A DNA stretch of 8,687 nucleotides from Candidatus Cloacimonadota bacterium (GTDB lineage: Bacteria > Cloacimonadota > Cloacimonadia > Cloacimonadales > JAFGVF01): contig JAFGVF010000082.1 in assembly GCA_016938155.1 (NCBI GenBank), positions 1 to 8,687 of the forward strand, written 5' to 3'. The notes below the pieces were generated by a model. That model made no database searches and was not told the origin of the DNA. It worked only from the letters and a program-made list of their open reading frames with translations. Below, in pieces: positions 6,642-8,687 of the stretch. Numbering within the stretch: the first letter of the stretch is position 1; every line of letters begins with the position of its first letter. Made by a program: the position numbers and the translations under genes.

Positions 6642-8552
6642 CTACACCTCTTTCCTTGGAAGCTTCAGATAAAAAGTTGCTCCTTTACCTACTTCGCTGT
6701 AAGCACTAACTTCACCGTAATGACGATTCATAATCCTTCTCACTATAGCCAGTCCCACGCCATTACCTTCATAGTCTTTAATACTGTGTAAGCGTTGAAA
6801 AGTACCGAACAACTTATCTTTGTATGTCATGTCAAACCCGATCCCGTTATCCTTTAGAATATACACTACAAAATCATCTGTTTGTGTAAAGGAAATTTCT
6901 ATTTTTGTTCGTTTTACTTGTTTGGTAAATTTTAAGGCATTGGATAATAAATTCAACCAAACTTGTTTTAACATGGCAGAATCACCGGAGCAAGGCGGTA
7001 AATCATCTATCACAAATTCAACTTCTCTGTTAGGGTAAAGGCTCAATATTTCTTGCATTGCCTTTTCTGCAATGGCTTTCATATCTACTTCAGTATAATG
7101 CATACTGCTGCGACCTAATCTCGAGAAGTTTAGAAGGTCGTCTATCAATTGACTCATCTTAAGTGTATTTTCCTGAATCACACCAAGAAGTCTATGCCCT
7201 TCAGTATCAAGCACACTGCTATATTCTTCATTTATGAGTTTTGAGTAACCATTTATTGCTCTCAGTGGTGCTCTCAGGTCATGACTGACAGAGTAACTGT
7301 AAGACTCCATCTCTTTATATGCGACCTCAAGGGCATTGGTTCTCTCCAACACTCGCTTCTCCAATATCACATCCATTTGCTTCTTTTCCGAGATATCCCG
7401 AGCCGCTGCATATAGCCTATTGCCGGATGGTACTGCTCTCCATTGAAGCCATTTATAATCTCCATTCTTGCATCTGTATCTGTTCTCGAAATTGTAAATT
7501 GGAGTTTGTTCTTTGAGTTGTTGAACAGTGTTTAAAGTTGATTCAATGTCATCGGGATGTATGAAGTCATAAAACTTTTTTGCGTATATTTCCTTTAATG
7601 ACCATCCTAATGTTATCTCCCATTCCGGATTTAGTCGGATAAAATTCCCATCTGTATCAGCAATGCAGATTAAATCAACTGCATTATTGAAGTAAGCATC
7701 AAGTTCTTCTATCTTTTTGTTCAGCTCAATTTCTATCTTTCGTTGCTCCGTTACATCAATAAAAATACTAACAAATCTTTTGTATTCAGGTGAATAAGCA
7801 GTGACTTTGAAATACTTATCAAAAGCAACAGAGTAATCTTCGAAGCTAACCTTTCCGCCATGAAGTGCTACATCACCGTATCGTTCAATCCAGTGATGCT
7901 CCGTTTGGGGTAATACTTCCGTTACTCTCTTCCCCACAATCTCATTTTTCTTCAGTCCAGTCAGTAACTCAAAGGTATGATTAACAGTAAGAAAAACATA
8001 ATCAACAGGAACACCATCATCATCCAGAATGATCTCGTGATAAGCAAATCCATCAAGCATGGAATCAAAGAGTAGTTTATATTTTAACTCACTCTCAACC
8101 AATAGTCTCTCAGCTTCTTTTTTTGCCGAAATATCATCGAACTGCTCGAGGAAATGTACAGGCTGCCCATCGGTGCTGCTTCTCAGGAGGGTTGTTATGA
8201 CACCTACCCAGACTATCGAACCATTTTTCTTCAAGTATCGTTTCTCAAACTTCACATGGTCAGCTTCACCGGACAACATCTTGTCGTACTGGTATTTAGT
8301 TAACTCAATGTCATCCGGATGGGTAATATCAAGAATTGAAGTAAGTGATAGCTCTTCGTTAGTATAACCAAGTTGAGTCAGTGCTGATGAGGAAAGATAC
8401 ATAAACCTGAAACTCAGGTCAATAATTGAGTTACCAATTGATGAATTTTCAAAAGCTTGGGCGAATCTTTTCAGTTTCTTCTGTAAAAATCCGTTTCTCT
8501 CTTTTAATTCGTCAATCTCTTTTTGCAATAGAACTATTGTACTATCTTTCAA
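6642..8552 (-). CDS. Soluble PAS sensor histidine kinase with phytochrome-type transmitter
   Basis: This 636-residue kinase opens with a short coiled-coil-like helix (about 5-30), then three PAS domains (about 30-145, 155-272 and 283-392), a second helical linker (about 392-418), HisKA with phospho-acceptor H424 in SVSHDLRAPLRAING, and an ATPase domain with N534 and N538 in the N-box, DNGIGFD (568-574), the FGTFQRLH motif and GNGVGL (596-601). The SHDLRAPL and FQRLH forms are those of cyanobacterial phytochrome-like kinases, although no GAF or phytochrome chromophore domain is present, so light sensing is not implied. No membrane segment is seen. The start is a TTG: an in-frame stop lies nine codons upstream with no ATG between, the next Met is residue 51, and an AGGA site sits seven bases away. 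The next gene is an Rcp1-type receiver, its likely partner. Confidence 0.94.
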   Translation of the reverse strand: MKDSTIVLLQKEIDELKERNGFLQKKLKRFAQAFENSSIGNSIIDLSFRFMYLSSSALTQLGYTNEELSLTSILDITHPDDIELTKYQYDKMLSGEADHVKFEKRYLKKNGSIVWVGVITTLLRSSTDGQPVHFLEQFDDISAKKEAERLLVESELKYKLLFDSMLDGFAYHEIILDDDGVPVDYVFLTVNHTFELLTGLKKNEIVGKRVTEVLPQTEHHWIERYGDVALHGGKVSFEDYSVAFDKYFKVTAYSPEYKRFVSIFIDVTEQRKIEIELNKKIEELDAYFNNAVDLICIADTDGNFIRLNPEWEITLGWSLKEIYAKKFYDFIHPDDIESTLNTVQQLKEQTPIYNFENRYRCKNGDYKWLQWRAVPSGNRLYAAARDISEKKQMDVILEKRVLERTNALEVAYKEMESYSYSVSHDLRAPLRAINGYSKLINEEYSSVLDTEGHRLLGVIQENTLKMSQLIDDLLNFSRLGRSSMHYTEVDMKAIAEKAMQEILSLYPNREVEFVIDDLPPCSGDSAMLKQVWLNLLSNALKFTKQVKRTKIEISFTQTDDFVVYILKDNGIGFDMTYKDKLFGTFQRLHSIKDYEGNGVGLAIVRRIMNRHYGEVSAYSEVGKGATFYLKLPRKEV

Positions 8553-8559
8553 TACTTTT

Positions 8560-8563
8560 TCCT
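8560..8563 (-). promoter_or_regulatory. Ribosome binding site supporting the TTG start of the PAS kinase
   Basis: On the minus strand AAGGAAAAAGTA precedes TTG at 8552-8550, leaving seven bases between AGGA and the start codon. With an in-frame TGA at 8582-8580 and no ATG or GTG between, this site decides the unusual TTG start. Confidence 0.65.
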
Positions 8564-8587
8564 TGTTCTTTCCTTTGATTCAGAGAA

Positions 8588-8607
8588 GGGGATTTCCCCG
8601 TTTTTTT
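8588..8607. other. Short GC hairpin next to a T7 run
   Basis: GGGG-ATTT-CCCC can form a four-pair stem and is followed on the plus strand by G and seven T residues. It lies in the gap between two minus-strand kinase genes. As a terminator it would work only for plus-strand (antisense) transcription, since on the minus strand the A-run comes first. The stem is short, so it may be chance. Confidence 0.25.
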
Positions 8608-8609
8608 AT

Positions 8610-8687
8610 TTACTTAGCATTAAATTTCGGTATGGAGAAATGGAAGGAGGCACCTTTATCTACCTTACCTTCACCCCAAATCAAGCC
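8610..8687 (-). CDS. Probable histidine kinase, C-terminal fragment (5' end outside window)
   Basis: Read on the minus strand, the frame is open from the window edge and ends in TAA at 8612-8610, giving 25 residues: GLIWGEGKVDKG followed by ASFHFSIPKFNAK. This matches the end of HATPase_c domains, where a Gly-rich turn is followed by KGA/S-F-F-F-x-(I/L)P as the last strand. It therefore looks like the end of a third histidine kinase, in the same direction as the other two and 57 bases upstream of the PAS kinase. Only the last strand is visible, so kinase subtype, sensor domains and activity are unknown. Other GHKL ATPases with a similar ending cannot be fully excluded, but the neighbouring genes favour a kinase. 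Confidence 0.65.
   Translation of the reverse strand, partial: GLIWGEGKVDKGASFHFSIPKFNAK

Noticed and set aside
8059..8367. 102-codon plus-strand open frame, with similar short frames at 6591-6791, 6820-7038 and 7319-7516
   Set aside because: All are antisense to the well-supported PAS kinase and receiver genes and show no family features of their own.
6642..8552. A phytochrome photoreceptor
   Set aside because: Only the transmitter resembles phytochrome kinases; the sensor part is three PAS domains with no GAF/PHY chromophore region visible.

Overview
This window is AT-rich bacterial DNA with densely packed genes. Two convergent gene clusters meet at a perfect palindromic terminator at about 3373-3406. 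Nearly every start has a recognisable AG-rich ribosome binding site, and several neighbouring genes overlap by 4 to 16 bases, so both clusters look like operons. The organism cannot be fixed from this window. The low GC, a long-form PurC and the many soluble PAS kinases with free-standing receivers would suit an environmental bacterium, perhaps of the Bacteroidota/Chlorobi/Ignavibacteria group, but that is only an inference.

The plus-strand cluster (1-3353) reads: the C-terminal end of an N-acetylmuramoyl-L-alanine amidase; a D-2-hydroxyacid dehydrogenase of the glyoxylate/hydroxypyruvate reductase type; a 316-residue protein resembling the N-terminal half of UvrC whose GIY-YIG catalytic residues are mostly replaced; SAICAR synthase (PurC); and a free-standing response-regulator receiver whose start lies inside the end of purC. 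Cell-wall, metabolic, repair-like and signalling genes are mixed, as is common in housekeeping operons.

The minus-strand cluster (8687 down to 3496) is a two-component signalling block. In transcription order it holds: the last 25 residues of a probable histidine kinase; a soluble three-PAS kinase with a phytochrome-type transmitter, starting at TTG; an Rcp1-type single-domain receiver; a 770-residue kinase with an N-terminal receiver, three PAS domains and a HisKA/HATPase core; and a second single-domain receiver. No DNA-binding or enzymatic output domain and no clear membrane segment is seen in the intact members, so the block looks like a cytoplasmic phosphorelay that passes signals to targets elsewhere.

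No tRNA, rRNA, CRISPR array, insertion sequence or phage gene was recognised. The most unusual gene is the UvrC-like protein with a degenerate active site. The most unusual arrangement is the output-less signalling block, converging on a cluster that itself ends in another output-less receiver.
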